A DNA stretch of 36,052 nt from Planctomycetota bacterium (GTDB lineage: Bacteria > Planctomycetota > Phycisphaerae > Phycisphaerales > UBA1924). The notes under the pieces were generated by a model. The model did no database searches and was not told the origin of the DNA. It worked only from the letters and a program-made list of their open reading frames with translations. A program made the position numbers and the translations under genes. Numbering within the stretch: the stretch's first letter is position 1; every line of letters starts with the position of its first letter. The stretch is taken from the NCBI GenBank assembly GCA_017303555.1, contig JAFLCN010000030.1, forward strand, positions 1-36,052. The letters are read 5' to 3'. Of the stretch, positions 22,335 to 29,579 are shown piece by piece.

Positions 22335-22466
22335 GCCTGAAGGCGGCGAAGGGGAAGCCCGTTGAAACGGGCTGAGAATCACAAGGCACAAAAACACTGA
22401 ATGCTGCCGCGGTATACCACGCCTGAAGGCGTGGCCTATGAGCGAGCAAGCCCGCTGAAGCGGGCT
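22335..22466 (+). repeat. REP-like hairpin array A
   Basis: It comprises GCCT-GA-AGGC (22335-22344), GCCCGTT-GA-AACGGGC (22357-22372), CCACGCCT-GA-AGGCGTGG (22417-22434), then CCTATGAGCGAGCAA and AGCCCGCT-GA-AGCGGGCT (22449-22466). It is the same ordered set as arrays B, C and D around the RAYT gene. It lies between the aldo/keto reductase and aroA, 33 bases from the aroA stop. Confidence 0.8.
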
Positions 22467-22498
22467 GGAGAGCGATGGCGAACGCGATGTTTTGGTAG

Positions 22499-23986
22499 CT
22501 ATTCCGCGCGCGGGGTGTAGAGGCGCGCGAGGTCTTGCCAGAAGGTTGGGTAGGTTTTTGCGACGCAGGTGGGGTCTTTGATGAAGACGTTGGGGCGGCG
22601 GAGGCCGATGACTGCGAGGCTCATGGCCATGCGGTGGTCGTCGTAGGTGTCGAACTCGACGGGGGAGGAGGCGAGGGTCATCTCCCCTTTGGGGGGCGTG
22701 ATGGCCATGACATCGTGGTCGCCCATGACGGGGCAATCGACTTTGACGTTGAGCTTGGTGAGTTCGTTGCGGAGCGCTTCGATGCGGTCGGTTTCTTTGA
22801 CGCGGAGTGTGCGCAGGCCGCGGAGGATGGACATCCCGGGGGCGAAGCAGGCGACGGCGGCGAGGGTCATCGCGGTGTCGGGCATGGTGGAGAGGTCGGC
22901 CATGATGGGTTCGAGCGCGCCGGGGCCGGTGGTCATGATGAAGTGATCGCGCTGATCGGGTTCTTCGCGCGTCGAGAGCGGCGTGTTTTGTGTTGCGGGA
23001 TTCTGCTCGACGATTGCGCCCATGCGCGCAAGGAGAGAGGGGAAGCTGGCATCGCCTTGGAGTGAGCGATGCGAGAGGCCCATGAGTTTGGCGGAGGAGC
23101 CGGGGTTTATTGCGGCGGCGGCCCAGAAGTAGGTGGCGCTGCTGGCATCGGGTTCGACGTCGTATTCGAAGGCGTCGAGGCCGGGAGATTTTCCGGCGGG
23201 AGTTCCGACTCGAATCACGCGCAGGTCTTCGGAGGTTTTCACCAGCGCGCCGGCGCGCTGGAGGAGGCCGACGGACATTTCGATGTAGGTGGGGCTGGTG
23301 ATTTCGCCGGTGAGGCGGATGGTGAGGCCGCCTTCGAGCCAGGGCGCGATGAGAAGAAGCGCGGAGATGAACTGGCTGCTTTGCGTTGTGGGGATATCGA
23401 GGACTTTGCCGGCGCTCTTGCGGGATTGGAGGGGTGTGATGCGGACGGGCGGGCAATCGGGTTTTTCGAGGAAGGTGCACTGGGTGCCGAGCTGCGTGAG
23501 GATCTGGCAGAGTTCGCCGATGGGGCGCTCGCGCATGCGGGCGTTGCCGTCGATGGTGAGCGGATTTTCGGCGAGGAGCGCGGCGGCAGCGAGGAAGCGA
23601 GTTGCGGTGCCGGCGTTGTTGAGATTGAGAGTGAGGCCTGAGGCAGGGACGGGCCAGGTGCCGGCTATGCCGCGGACGGTGAGAGTGTCGGATTCGAGTT
23701 TGAGGGAGACGCCGAGTTGTTCGAGGGCGGCGCGCATGCGGAGCGCATCGTCGGCTTCGAGGAGCGGGGCGTGGATGCGCGATTCGCCTTTGGAGAGCGC
23801 GGCGAGGAGGAGGGCGCGATTGGTGAGGGATTTGGAGCCGGGCGTGCGGAGGGCGATGTTGAAGAGGCCGCGCTTGCCGCGGGGGAGAGGCGGGATGGGG
23901 AGAGGATTTGGAAGTTGATCGAGCGGGCGCAGGAGGATGTGCGCGGGGTGGTCGGGGGGAAGGGATGAAGAAGGAAGTTGTGTCAC
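22499..23986 (-). CDS. aroA: 3-phosphoshikimate 1-carboxyvinyltransferase (EPSP synthase)
   Basis: This enzyme makes 5-enolpyruvylshikimate 3-phosphate from shikimate 3-phosphate and phosphoenolpyruvate in the cytosolic shikimate pathway. It has the family signatures in order: TPGSKSLTNRALLLAALSKG (~48-67), LNNAGTATRFL, DGNARMRERPIGEL, SSQFISALLLIAP, the catalytic TMPDTAMTLAAVACFA, LRVKETDRIEAL and FDTYDDHRMAMSLAVIGL. The 495 residues exceed the usual 430-450 because of a ~40-residue N-terminal extension and an insert around IVEQNPATQNTPLSTREEPDQRDH. GTG at 23986 is a tentative start without a Shine-Dalgarno sequence; the open frame continues upstream through repeats that are not coding. It is a single gene between REP arrays A and B. 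Confidence 0.95.
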   Translation of the reverse strand: MTQLPSSSLPPDHPAHILLRPLDQLPNPLPIPPLPRGKRGLFNIALRTPGSKSLTNRALLLAALSKGESRIHAPLLEADDALRMRAALEQLGVSLKLESDTLTVRGIAGTWPVPASGLTLNLNNAGTATRFLAAAALLAENPLTIDGNARMRERPIGELCQILTQLGTQCTFLEKPDCPPVRITPLQSRKSAGKVLDIPTTQSSQFISALLLIAPWLEGGLTIRLTGEITSPTYIEMSVGLLQRAGALVKTSEDLRVIRVGTPAGKSPGLDAFEYDVEPDASSATYFWAAAAINPGSSAKLMGLSHRSLQGDASFPSLLARMGAIVEQNPATQNTPLSTREEPDQRDHFIMTTGPGALEPIMADLSTMPDTAMTLAAVACFAPGMSILRGLRTLRVKETDRIEALRNELTKLNVKVDCPVMGDHDVMAITPPKGEMTLASSPVEFDTYDDHRMAMSLAVIGLRRPNVFIKDPTCVAKTYPTFWQDLARLYTPRAE

Positions 23987-24071
23987 GGTGCGCAATCGGG
24001 CGCAAGGCCCGAGATGAAGCGAGATTCTATCGGTGGTGAAGCGGTGTTTTGTGAACGCGAGTGCGGAGATT

Positions 24072-24204
24072 GCCTGAAGGCGCGGAGGGGAAGCCCGTTG
24101 AAACGGGCTGGGAAACACAAAGCAAGGGCACGCAAAATATTGCCGTGCGGGTAACCACGCCTGAAGGCGTGGCCTATGAGCGGGCAAGGCCGCTGAAGCG
24201 GCCT
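24072..24204 (+). repeat. REP-like hairpin array B
   Basis: It comprises GCCT-GA-AGGC (24072-24081), AGCCCGTT-GA-AACGGGCT (24092-24109), CCACGCCT-GA-AGGCGTGG (24155-24172) and AGGCCGCT-GA-AGCGGCCT (24187-24204). Same order and orientation as array A. It faces array C (24303-24393), which is in the opposite orientation. The 98 bases between them show nothing recognisable. Confidence 0.8.
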
Positions 24205-24302
24205 GAAATGCTGCGGAGCGTGCGATGGAGCACAAGTGAAACTGAATGGTGGTGTTGCGTCGCGAGCTGTCGTCGGACGGTTTGCAGAGGGTTTTGGATT
24301 TC

Positions 24303-24393
24303 AGGCCGCTTGGCGGCCTTGCTTGCTCGTAGCCCACGCCTTCAGGCGTGGGTTGGGGGCGGTGTTTTCTTTTGCAGCCCGTTTCAACGGGCT
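24303..24393 (-). repeat. REP-like hairpin array C, left flank of the RAYT
   Basis: Inverted copy of the array: AGGCCGC-TTG-GCGGCCT (24303-24319), CCCACGCCT-TC-AGGCGTGGG (24333-24352) and AGCCCGTT-TC-AACGGGCT (24376-24393). It ends 21 bases before the RAYT start. With array D on the other side in the opposite orientation it brackets the gene, the usual arrangement for RAYT loci. Confidence 0.8.
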
Positions 24394-24414
24394 TGAAACG
24401 GTACTCTGTTGGGC

Positions 24415-24861
24415 ATGCCAAGAAACGTCTATTGGGAGATGTATTTTCATCTGATCTGGCGGACAAAGGAGAGCATGCCTTTGTTGACGGCGAAGGCGGA
24501 GCCGTTGACGCACAAGTATCTGATTCATCGGGCGCTGCAGACGCCGGGTGTGGTGGTGCATGAAGTTGGCGGCATTGAGGATCACGTTCACATGGCGGTG
24601 AGTCTGCCGCCGACGTTGGAGCCGGCGAAGTGGATTGGTGATCTGAAGGGTGCGTGTTCGCACGAGATCAATCACGGGGTCTGCGGTCCGGGGTCGTTGG
24701 CGTGGCAAACGGGGTATGGGATTGTGACGTTTGGGAAGCGAGATTTGCCGTGGGTGGTTGAGTACATACGGAATCAGCGCGAGCATCACCAGCGCGGGAC
24801 GGTTGTTGCGAGGCTGGTGGAGATTGAGATGCCTGAAGGCGGGGAAGGGGAAGCCCGTTGA
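24415..24861 (+). CDS. REP-associated tyrosine transposase (RAYT, IS200-like Y1 family)
   Basis: This 148-residue HUH single-strand transposase has the family opening (YFHLIWRTK), the HUH metal motif D-H57-V-H59-M and catalytic Tyr117 in the VVEYIRNQREHH signature that marks RAYTs. RAYTs recognise REP hairpins and are usually single-copy, domesticated genes. The protein is of normal length and looks intact. ATG at 24415 begins the conserved MPRNVYW; TTG at 24409 is also open. The last nine residues (PEGGEGEAR) are encoded by the first hairpin elements of array D (24831 onward), and the stop TGA is the GA loop of the GCCCGTT-GA-AACGGGC hairpin. It is flanked by inverted arrays, so it likely acts on them. 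Confidence 0.88.
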   Translation: MPRNVYWEMYFHLIWRTKESMPLLTAKAEPLTHKYLIHRALQTPGVVVHEVGGIEDHVHMAVSLPPTLEPAKWIGDLKGACSHEINHGVCGPGSLAWQTGYGIVTFGKRDLPWVVEYIRNQREHHQRGTVVARLVEIEMPEGGEGEAR

Positions 24862-24961
24862 AACGGGCTGGAATGCAAAAAGCAAAAACAAGAGATGTGA
24901 TGTCCGAGTTACCACGCCTAAAGGCGTGGCCTATGAGCGAGCAAGGCCGCTGAAGCGGCCT
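24831..24961 (+). repeat. REP-like hairpin array D, right flank of the RAYT
   Basis: It comprises GCCT-GA-AGGC (24831-24840), AGCCCGTT-GA-AACGGGCT (24852-24869), CCACGCCT-AA-AGGCGTGG (24912-24929; the one loop that is AA) and AGGCCGCT-GA-AGCGGCCT (24944-24961). It overlaps the 3' end and stop codon of the RAYT gene. Confidence 0.8.
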
Positions 24962-25071
24962 GAATGCACTGCGATTGGCAGTTCCTATCGCGAGCGGGGA
25001 GGCTCGTCGGATTCGTGCTCTGAGAATTGAGCATCAGTGGGCCCTGTAGAAAAACGTTCGCCCACCCCCAA

Positions 25072-25092
25072 CCCCCTCCCTCGGGGAGGGGG
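25072..25092. repeat. Short GC hairpin downstream of the GroES-like gene
   Basis: CCCCCTCCC (25072-25080), loop TCG, GGGAGGGGG (25084-25092) is a perfect 9-bp stem. It lies 18 bases past the stop of the minus-strand GroES-like gene but has no T-run after it, so it is a terminator-like or mRNA-end hairpin at most. Confidence 0.5.
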
Positions 25093-25109
25093 CTCCTGAA
25101 AATGCGCCA

Positions 25110-25448
25110 TCAGTCTTCTACGTTCGACTCGCCTTCTTTGCGGAAGATTGCGACGACGTCTTCGATGGGAATCACGAAGAGGCGGTTATCGCCTTCGAAC
25201 TCGACGGGGATGGCGTTCTTCGGGTTGAAAAGGACGCGGTCGTACTGCTGGATGGTGTAATCGTCATCGCGCTCGACCTGGCGGCTGATGGCGACGACGC
25301 GGCCGGTGAGGGTTGGGATTTCGATTTTGTCGGGGAGGTGGATGCCCGATTTGGTCTGCTTTTTGTCGGAGTCTTTGCGGATGAGGACGCGCTTGCCGAC
25401 GGGCTCGACGATCTCCAGCGTGGATTTGCGGGAGGATTTTTGGGTCAT
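25110..25448 (-). CDS. GroES-like co-chaperonin
   Basis: The 112-residue product matches the Cpn10/GroES beta-barrel: VEPVGKRVLIRKDSDKKQTKSGIHLPDK (first strands and start of the mobile loop), GRVVAISRQVERD, YDRVLFNPKNAIPVEFEGDNRLFVIPIEDVVAIF. GroES caps GroEL; here no groEL follows, and the loop between SGIHLPD and GRVVA is short, so this may be a divergent second copy rather than the main co-chaperonin. ATG at 25448 begins the conserved part; there is no Shine-Dalgarno sequence. Upstream lies an inverted repeat (25481-25632). Confidence 0.85.
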   Translation of the reverse strand: MTQKSSRKSTLEIVEPVGKRVLIRKDSDKKQTKSGIHLPDKIEIPTLTGRVVAISRQVERDDDYTIQQYDRVLFNPKNAIPVEFEGDNRLFVIPIEDVVAIFRKEGESNVED

Positions 25449-25480
25449 GGGTGAGGGTAGGTGGGGGATGGCGGATGTGG

Positions 25481-25632
25481 AAGGCACAAAGACGTACGCG
25501 GAGTTGGCGGAGTGGGGCGGAGGCGCGCGGAGGAAAGGCAGGAGAGAGTGATTGAACCAAAGGCACTTTGGTCTTCGCCGCGAAACTCTCTTCGCTTTTC
25601 TCCGCGTTCTCCGCGTACGTCTTTGGATTTTT
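25481..25632. repeat. Imperfect inverted repeat, GTACGCGGAG family (copy 4)
   Basis: The left arm (25481-25540, AAGACGTACGCGGAGTTGG core) and right arm (25587-25632, CTCCGCGTACGTCTTTGG core) are reverse complements with ~45 bases between. It fills most of the gap between the GroES-like gene and apt, which are divergent. Confidence 0.75.
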
Positions 25633-25740
25633 GAATTCGGAAATCGGAGGCTGGATGCAGAAGGAGCCGACGGTCGGTAGGATGGACGATTGGAGGCCGT
25701 TGCTGTGCGGCCTGTTCTGGTCTTTCCTGATGCCTATCCC

Positions 25741-26259
25741 ATGAAACAACTCACCGATCTCATTCGCGACGTTCCTGATTTTCCGAAGCCGGGGATCATG
25801 TTTAAGGACTTCACGCCGATGCTGGCGGATCCGCAGGGGCTGGCGCTCGCGGTCGAGTTGATGGCCAATCCGTTCCGCGGGAAGGGCGTGGAATTGGTGG
25901 TGGGGGCCGAGAGCCGCGGGTTTATTTTCGGGACGGCGATTGCGCAGGCGTTGTCGGCAGGGTTTGTGCCGATCCGCAAGCCGGGGAAGTTGCCTCGGAG
26001 TGTGCATGGCGCGGACTACGCGCTCGAGTACGGGACAGACCGGCTCGAGATTCACACGGATGCGATCAAGCCGGGGAAGCGCGTGCTGGTTGTGGATGAT
26101 CTGCTCGCGACGGGCGGAACGCTGGCGGCGTGCTGCGAGCTTGTGAAGAAGTGCGGGGCGGAGATTGCGGGAATCGCGGTGTTGATTGAGCTGGTGGCGC
26201 TCAAGGGGTATGCGAAGGTTGAGAAGTATGGGCCGGTGAGTGCGGCGATTCGGTATTGA
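25741..26259 (+). CDS. apt: Adenine phosphoribosyltransferase
   Basis: This 172-residue purine-salvage enzyme makes AMP from adenine and phosphoribosyl pyrophosphate in the cytosol. The signature is complete: LIRDVPDFPKPGIMFKDFTPMLADP, VVGAESRGFIFG, the adenine-site loop FVPIRKPGKLPRSV, and the PRPP-binding RVLVVDDLLATGGTL. Length is normal for Apt (170-180). ATG at 25741 begins the conserved MKQLTDLIRD; a TTG 17 codons earlier is open but adds nothing recognisable. No Shine-Dalgarno sequence. It is a single gene between inverted repeats 4 and 5. Confidence 0.96.
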   Translation: MKQLTDLIRDVPDFPKPGIMFKDFTPMLADPQGLALAVELMANPFRGKGVELVVGAESRGFIFGTAIAQALSAGFVPIRKPGKLPRSVHGADYALEYGTDRLEIHTDAIKPGKRVLVVDDLLATGGTLAACCELVKKCGAEIAGIAVLIELVALKGYAKVEKYGPVSAAIRY

Positions 26260-26274
26260 ATCGATGGCGGATGG

Positions 26275-26440
26275 GAAAGGCGGAAAGACGTACGCGGAGT
26301 TTGCGGAGTGAAGCGGAGGTGCGCGGAGGGAAAACGGAATAGGAGTACTTCATTCAGGAGCACTCTTCTCTTCTTTTCTCTTCTCCGCGCGACTCTCTTT
26401 GGCTTTCTCCGCGTAGTCCGCGTTCGCCTTTTTGGATTTG
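26275..26440. repeat. Imperfect inverted repeat, GTACGCGGAG family (copy 5)
   Basis: The left arm (26275-26335, AAGACGTACGCGGAGTTTG core) and the right arm (26381-26440, CTCCGCGTAGTCCGCG core) are imperfect reverse complements. It follows the apt stop codon directly, where a terminator would sit, and lies before the convergent 3' end of the anti-sigma-like gene. Confidence 0.7.
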
Positions 26441-26522
26441 GATAAGGTGCGCCAACGGCACGCTTGCGAGCCCGCGCGGCGGGTGCAGAAGCAAGCGGTG
26501 CATCAGAATCGTGACGCCGCGG

Positions 26523-27698
26523 TTACTTTGCTGGAGGAAGCGCTTCGGCCTCTTCGACGGCTTTTTCGAGCTGCTTTTGCTTGAGGTCGGCGCCGGCGAT
26601 TGGGGCGCGTTCGACGACCCGGAGGCCTGCGGGGATCGGGACGCCTTCGGCGCCTGCTGCGATGACGAGGCGGGCGGTGACGCCGGGATGACCGGGGCCG
26701 ACGACGATGAGGACGATGCGTGCGACGCGGACGTCGCCGCGGGGGAGATCTTTGCCGGTGTCGAAGTTGGCGATGGTGAAGGTGGTGCTTGCGCCGGGAT
26801 TGGTGACGCGGCTGGAATCAAAGAGCGGCTGGCGCTGGAGCGCGGGGTGATCGCCACCCCGGATGAGCTTGCCGGTGACGCGGGCGGTGTCGGGCGAGGA
26901 CATTGAGATTTCGATCTGGAAGGCGGCGAGATCGCGCGAGCCGACATCGAGCATGATGTCGTAGGTGAGGATGCGGGTTTCGCCGGCGGGCGCGGGGGCG
27001 CGCATGGCTTCGGCGCCGAGGATCGGATCTTTCGGAGCGGCGGCGTGGTCGGAGAGAGCGGGAATCTGCGAGGGTTCGCAGCCGACGACCTTTCCGGCGA
27101 GTTGTTTTACTTCGTCGAAGGGGCTGACGACGGAGCCGTTGGGCTTAAAGCCGGCGGATTTTTTTGCCGGCGGCGGAGGGGCTTTTTCGGCCTTGCGGGC
27201 GAGGTTGAGGACATCGAGGATGGTGACGTGTCCATCGGAGGCGAGCATGGCCTGCGTGGTCGGCGCTGCGGTGATGTCGGCGTTGGCGTTGGCGTCGGTG
27301 CGGGCGATTGTGGTCGGCGCGGGGGATGCAGCGGGAGACGGAGCGGGCTGGGTGGATTCGGCGGCGCGGCGATCGCGTTCCTGCTTGACGGATGCGAAGG
27401 CGCCCTTTTCGGCGAAGCTTTCGCGGCGCGCCTGCATGAAGAGCGCGACGGAGGCAACGATGCCAAGGACAGCGGCGATCTGGAAGCCGCGCCAGAAACC
27501 GGCGCGGTGTTCGGTGCGGCGGCGGTGCGTTTGCAGCGAGCTGAGCACGCGGAGATCGGCTTCGGGCCCGACCTCGAGCGATGGGCCGAAGGCGGCGCGA
27601 AGTTCGGCGAGCGCGCGCGGAGCGAGAACCGGATCGGGGAGGTTGTTCCCGGCCTGGGCTTCGGCATCGATCGGGGGTTGATTTGGCGTGTTGGCCAT
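26523..27698 (-). CDS. Membrane-anchored anti-sigma-like protein with cohesin- and dockerin-like parts
   Basis: The 391-residue product has a cytoplasmic N-terminus (~1-70), a single membrane helix (~71-89: GFQIAAVLGIVASVALFMQA) and an outer part. There, an Ala/Pro/Thr-rich linker leads to a dockerin-like helix, SDGHVTILDVLNLARK (~154-169), and a beta-rich region (~242-352: ILTYDIMLDVGSRDLAAFQIEISMSSPDTARVTGKLIRGGDHPAL... ARIVLIVVGP.HPG..ARLVIAAG) that resembles a cohesin fold. It lies directly after an ECF sigma gene, 136 bases away, as anti-sigma factors do. The zinc motif HxxxCxxC of common anti-sigma factors is absent, so it may be a distinct type. The ATG has no Shine-Dalgarno sequence. 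Sigma binding and the cohesin assignment are inference. Confidence 0.7.
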   Translation of the reverse strand: MANTPNQPPIDAEAQAGNNLPDPVLAPRALAELRAAFGPSLEVGPEADLRVLSSLQTHRRRTEHRAGFWRGFQIAAVLGIVASVALFMQARRESFAEKGAFASVKQERDRRAAESTQPAPSPAASPAPTTIARTDANANADITAAPTTQAMLASDGHVTILDVLNLARKAEKAPPPPAKKSAGFKPNGSVVSPFDEVKQLAGKVVGCEPSQIPALSDHAAAPKDPILGAEAMRAPAPAGETRILTYDIMLDVGSRDLAAFQIEISMSSPDTARVTGKLIRGGDHPALQRQPLFDSSRVTNPGASTTFTIANFDTGKDLPRGDVRVARIVLIVVGPGHPGVTARLVIAAGAEGVPIPAGLRVVERAPIAGADLKQKQLEKAVEEAEALPPAK

Positions 27699-27834
27699 TG
27701 GAAAGAAAGCGGTTTGCAGGGTCTGTTGCTGGAGCGCGCGAAGCGCTGGGGAGGTTCATCGAGCCGGGAACTGGGATTCGGGAAGTGGTTGGGCGGACGT
27801 GGGGATAGGGGGAAATGGGGGGTGATTGGCAGAG

Positions 27835-28494
27835 CTAGGAAGTGTGGGGCGGCTCGCCTTCGAAGAGGGACTGGGTTTTCGGGTCTTCGCGGAGGGTGGC
27901 GATGGCCTGATGGAGTCGGCTTTTGACGGTGCCGACGGGGATGTCGAGGACGGACGCGATTTCGCGGAGTGAGAGGTCGTTCACGAAACGCAGGAGCAGG
28001 ACTTCGCGCTGGCCTTCGGGCAGGTTGGTGACGACTGATTCGATCGGCCGCGGGCCGGTTTCGGGGGCGGCCGGCGCGGCCTTGCCGGGTGCATCGTGCG
28101 CGGGGGAGAGCGCGACCATGCGGTCTTTGCGGCGGATGGTGAGCGCGATGTTGCGGACGGCGGGGTAAAGGAAGGTGGAGAGCTTGGATGTGAGGCGGAG
28201 GGTGGGGAGCTTTTTGACGAGGTAGGCGAAGGTGTCCTGCAGGACATCGAGCGCTTCGGATTCATCGCGGGTGTAGCGGCGGGCGACACTGATGACGAAG
28301 GAGCGGTGGCGCTTGTAGAGAGCGAGGAAGGCTTCTTCATCGCCTCGGGATGCGAGGCCGACGAGGAGAGCATCGGCGCGTGGATCGTCGTCGCGCGGGG
28401 TGGAAACGGGCGCGGGGAACTTGATCGGAGGGGGCGCGTTGTCGGCGCTGCCGGTGATGTGAAGTCGGGGTTGGGGGTCGCCGGGGGGTTCCAT
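27835..28494 (-). CDS. ECF-type RNA polymerase sigma factor
   Basis: The 219-residue product has sigma region 2 (~43-123: LLVGLASRGDEEAFLALYKRH... LDVLQDTFAYLVKKL... FLYPAVRNIALTIRRK) and region 4 (~152-205: LPEGQREVLLLRFVNDLSLREIASVLDIPVGTVKSRLHQAIATLR) with a Pro/Ala-rich linker (AHDAPGKAAPAAPETGP); regions 1 and 3 are absent, as in ECF factors. A ~40-residue Pro-rich N-terminal extension is unusual. ATG at 28494 follows an 8-base tandem repeat (28499-28538) with no Shine-Dalgarno sequence. The gene after it is the likely anti-sigma. The regulon is unknown. Confidence 0.9.
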   Translation of the reverse strand: MEPPGDPQPRLHITGSADNAPPPIKFPAPVSTPRDDDPRADALLVGLASRGDEEAFLALYKRHRSFVISVARRYTRDESEALDVLQDTFAYLVKKLPTLRLTSKLSTFLYPAVRNIALTIRRKDRMVALSPAHDAPGKAAPAAPETGPRPIESVVTNLPEGQREVLLLRFVNDLSLREIASVLDIPVGTVKSRLHQAIATLREDPKTQSLFEGEPPHTS

Positions 28495-28498
28495 GACG

Positions 28499-28538
28499 GA
28501 GGTGAAGAGGTGAAGAGGTGAAGAGGTGGGGAGGTGAG
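28499..28538. repeat. 8-base tandem repeat in the leader of the sigma gene
   Basis: Five units of GAGGTGRR on the plus strand (three exact GAGGTGAA, then GAGGTGGG and GAGGTGAG), 28499-28538. On the coding strand of the sigma gene this reads TTCACCTC several times, right before the start codon. CACCTC equals the anti-Shine-Dalgarno core. Confidence 0.85.
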
Positions 28539-28553
28539 GAGGAGTGGGAGAGA

Positions 28554-29561
28554 CTACTCGATTCTGGGATCGGCCCAGCGGTAGAGGACATCGACCAGCA
28601 GATTGAAGAGCACGAGCATGGTTGCGAAGATGAGAACGACACCGATGATGAGGAAGAGGTCTTTGTTCTGGACGGCGTTGACGAAGTGTTGGCCCATGCC
28701 GGGGATGACGAAGACGCGTTCGACGACGAAGGAGCCGGTCATGGCGAATGCCGCGGCCGGGCCGAGGTAGGAGAGGACGGGGAGGAAAGCGTTTTTGAGT
28801 GCGTGCTTGAGGAGGACAGCGGATTCGGAGACGCCCTTGGCGCGGGCGGTGCGGATGTAGTCGGATTGGAGTTGCTCGATCATGCCGAGGCGTGTGAGAC
28901 GGGCGATGTAGGCGGCGAAGGGGAGGCTGAGGGTGAAAGCGGGGAGGAGGAGATCGACGGGGCGGCCCCAGCTTGGGATGCGGCCCCAGCCGAGGAGGAC
29001 GGGAAAGAGAAGCAGGAGCGCGGCGCCGATGACGAAGCTGGGGAGGCTGATGCCGATGAGCGCGATCGAGAGCGTGAGGAGATCGGTGAGGGAGTTGGGT
29101 TTGATGGCACCGGCGACTCCTGCGGCGAGCCCGATGACGAGGGCGATGGCGATTGCCGCGGCACCGAGGGTGATGGAAACCGGGAGGGCGCTGGAGACGA
29201 TCTCGTTGACGCGTCGATCGCGGTATTGGAGGGAAGGGCCGAGATCGAAGACGAGGCGGTCGGGGGGTGCGAGGCCGGCGGCTTCGGCGGCGCGGGCTTG
29301 TTCAGCGGCGCGGCCGCTGAGCGTGTCGCGGAGGAACTTGATGCCCGAAGCGTTGTCGAGGTACGACCAGTAGAAGGACGAGAAGCTGTCGAGGCGGTAC
29401 TGGGCCTTCATGGCGGCGACGACTTCGGGCGCGGGGCGGCGGCCTTCGGGATTTTCGAGCGGGTTGCCGGGGATGCGCCAGGCGAGCGTGAGCGTGAGGG
29501 TGTAGATCACCGCGAGGATGATGGGGAGTTGGACGAGGCGGCGGAGGATCAGGCCGAGCAT
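28554..29561 (-). CDS. Peptide/nickel-type ABC transporter permease (OppB/DppB family)
   Basis: The 335-residue product is an inner-membrane permease with about six helices: MLGLILRRLVQLPIILAVIYTLTLTLAW at the N-terminus, ALPVSITLGAAAIAIALVIGLAAGVAGAI, the loop DYIRTARAKGVSESAVLLKHALKNAFLPVL (the EAA-type motif that contacts the ATPase), and GSFVVERVFVIPGMGQHFVNAVQNKDLFLIIGVVLIFATMLVLFNLLVDVLYRWADPRIE, the conserved OppB end. ATG at 29561 (MLGLILRRL) matches family starts better than ATG at 29582. The partner binding protein is upstream, but the second permease (OppC) and the ATPases (OppD/F) are not next to it, since a sigma gene follows. It probably imports oligopeptides or a similar solute. 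Confidence 0.92.
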   Translation of the reverse strand: MLGLILRRLVQLPIILAVIYTLTLTLAWRIPGNPLENPEGRRPAPEVVAAMKAQYRLDSFSSFYWSYLDNASGIKFLRDTLSGRAAEQARAAEAAGLAPPDRLVFDLGPSLQYRDRRVNEIVSSALPVSITLGAAAIAIALVIGLAAGVAGAIKPNSLTDLLTLSIALIGISLPSFVIGAALLLLFPVLLGWGRIPSWGRPVDLLLPAFTLSLPFAAYIARLTRLGMIEQLQSDYIRTARAKGVSESAVLLKHALKNAFLPVLSYLGPAAAFAMTGSFVVERVFVIPGMGQHFVNAVQNKDLFLIIGVVLIFATMLVLFNLLVDVLYRWADPRIE

Positions 29562-29579
29562 GCGCGGCCCCCGGAAAGA

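Larger units (their letters stand above)
24303..24961 (+). mobile_element. REP-RAYT unit (arrays C and D around a tnpA-REP gene)
   Basis: A REP-associated tyrosine transposase is bracketed by inverted arrays of hairpins, C on the left and D on the right, with the coding region running into array D. Further arrays (A, B) lie within 2 kb. Nothing suggests IS605 accessory genes. Confidence 0.7.

Noticed and set aside
22335..24961. CRISPR array
   Set aside because: The repeated units are short hairpins of differing sequence, spaced irregularly and in both orientations, with no equal-length unique spacers and no cas genes. They fit REP elements.
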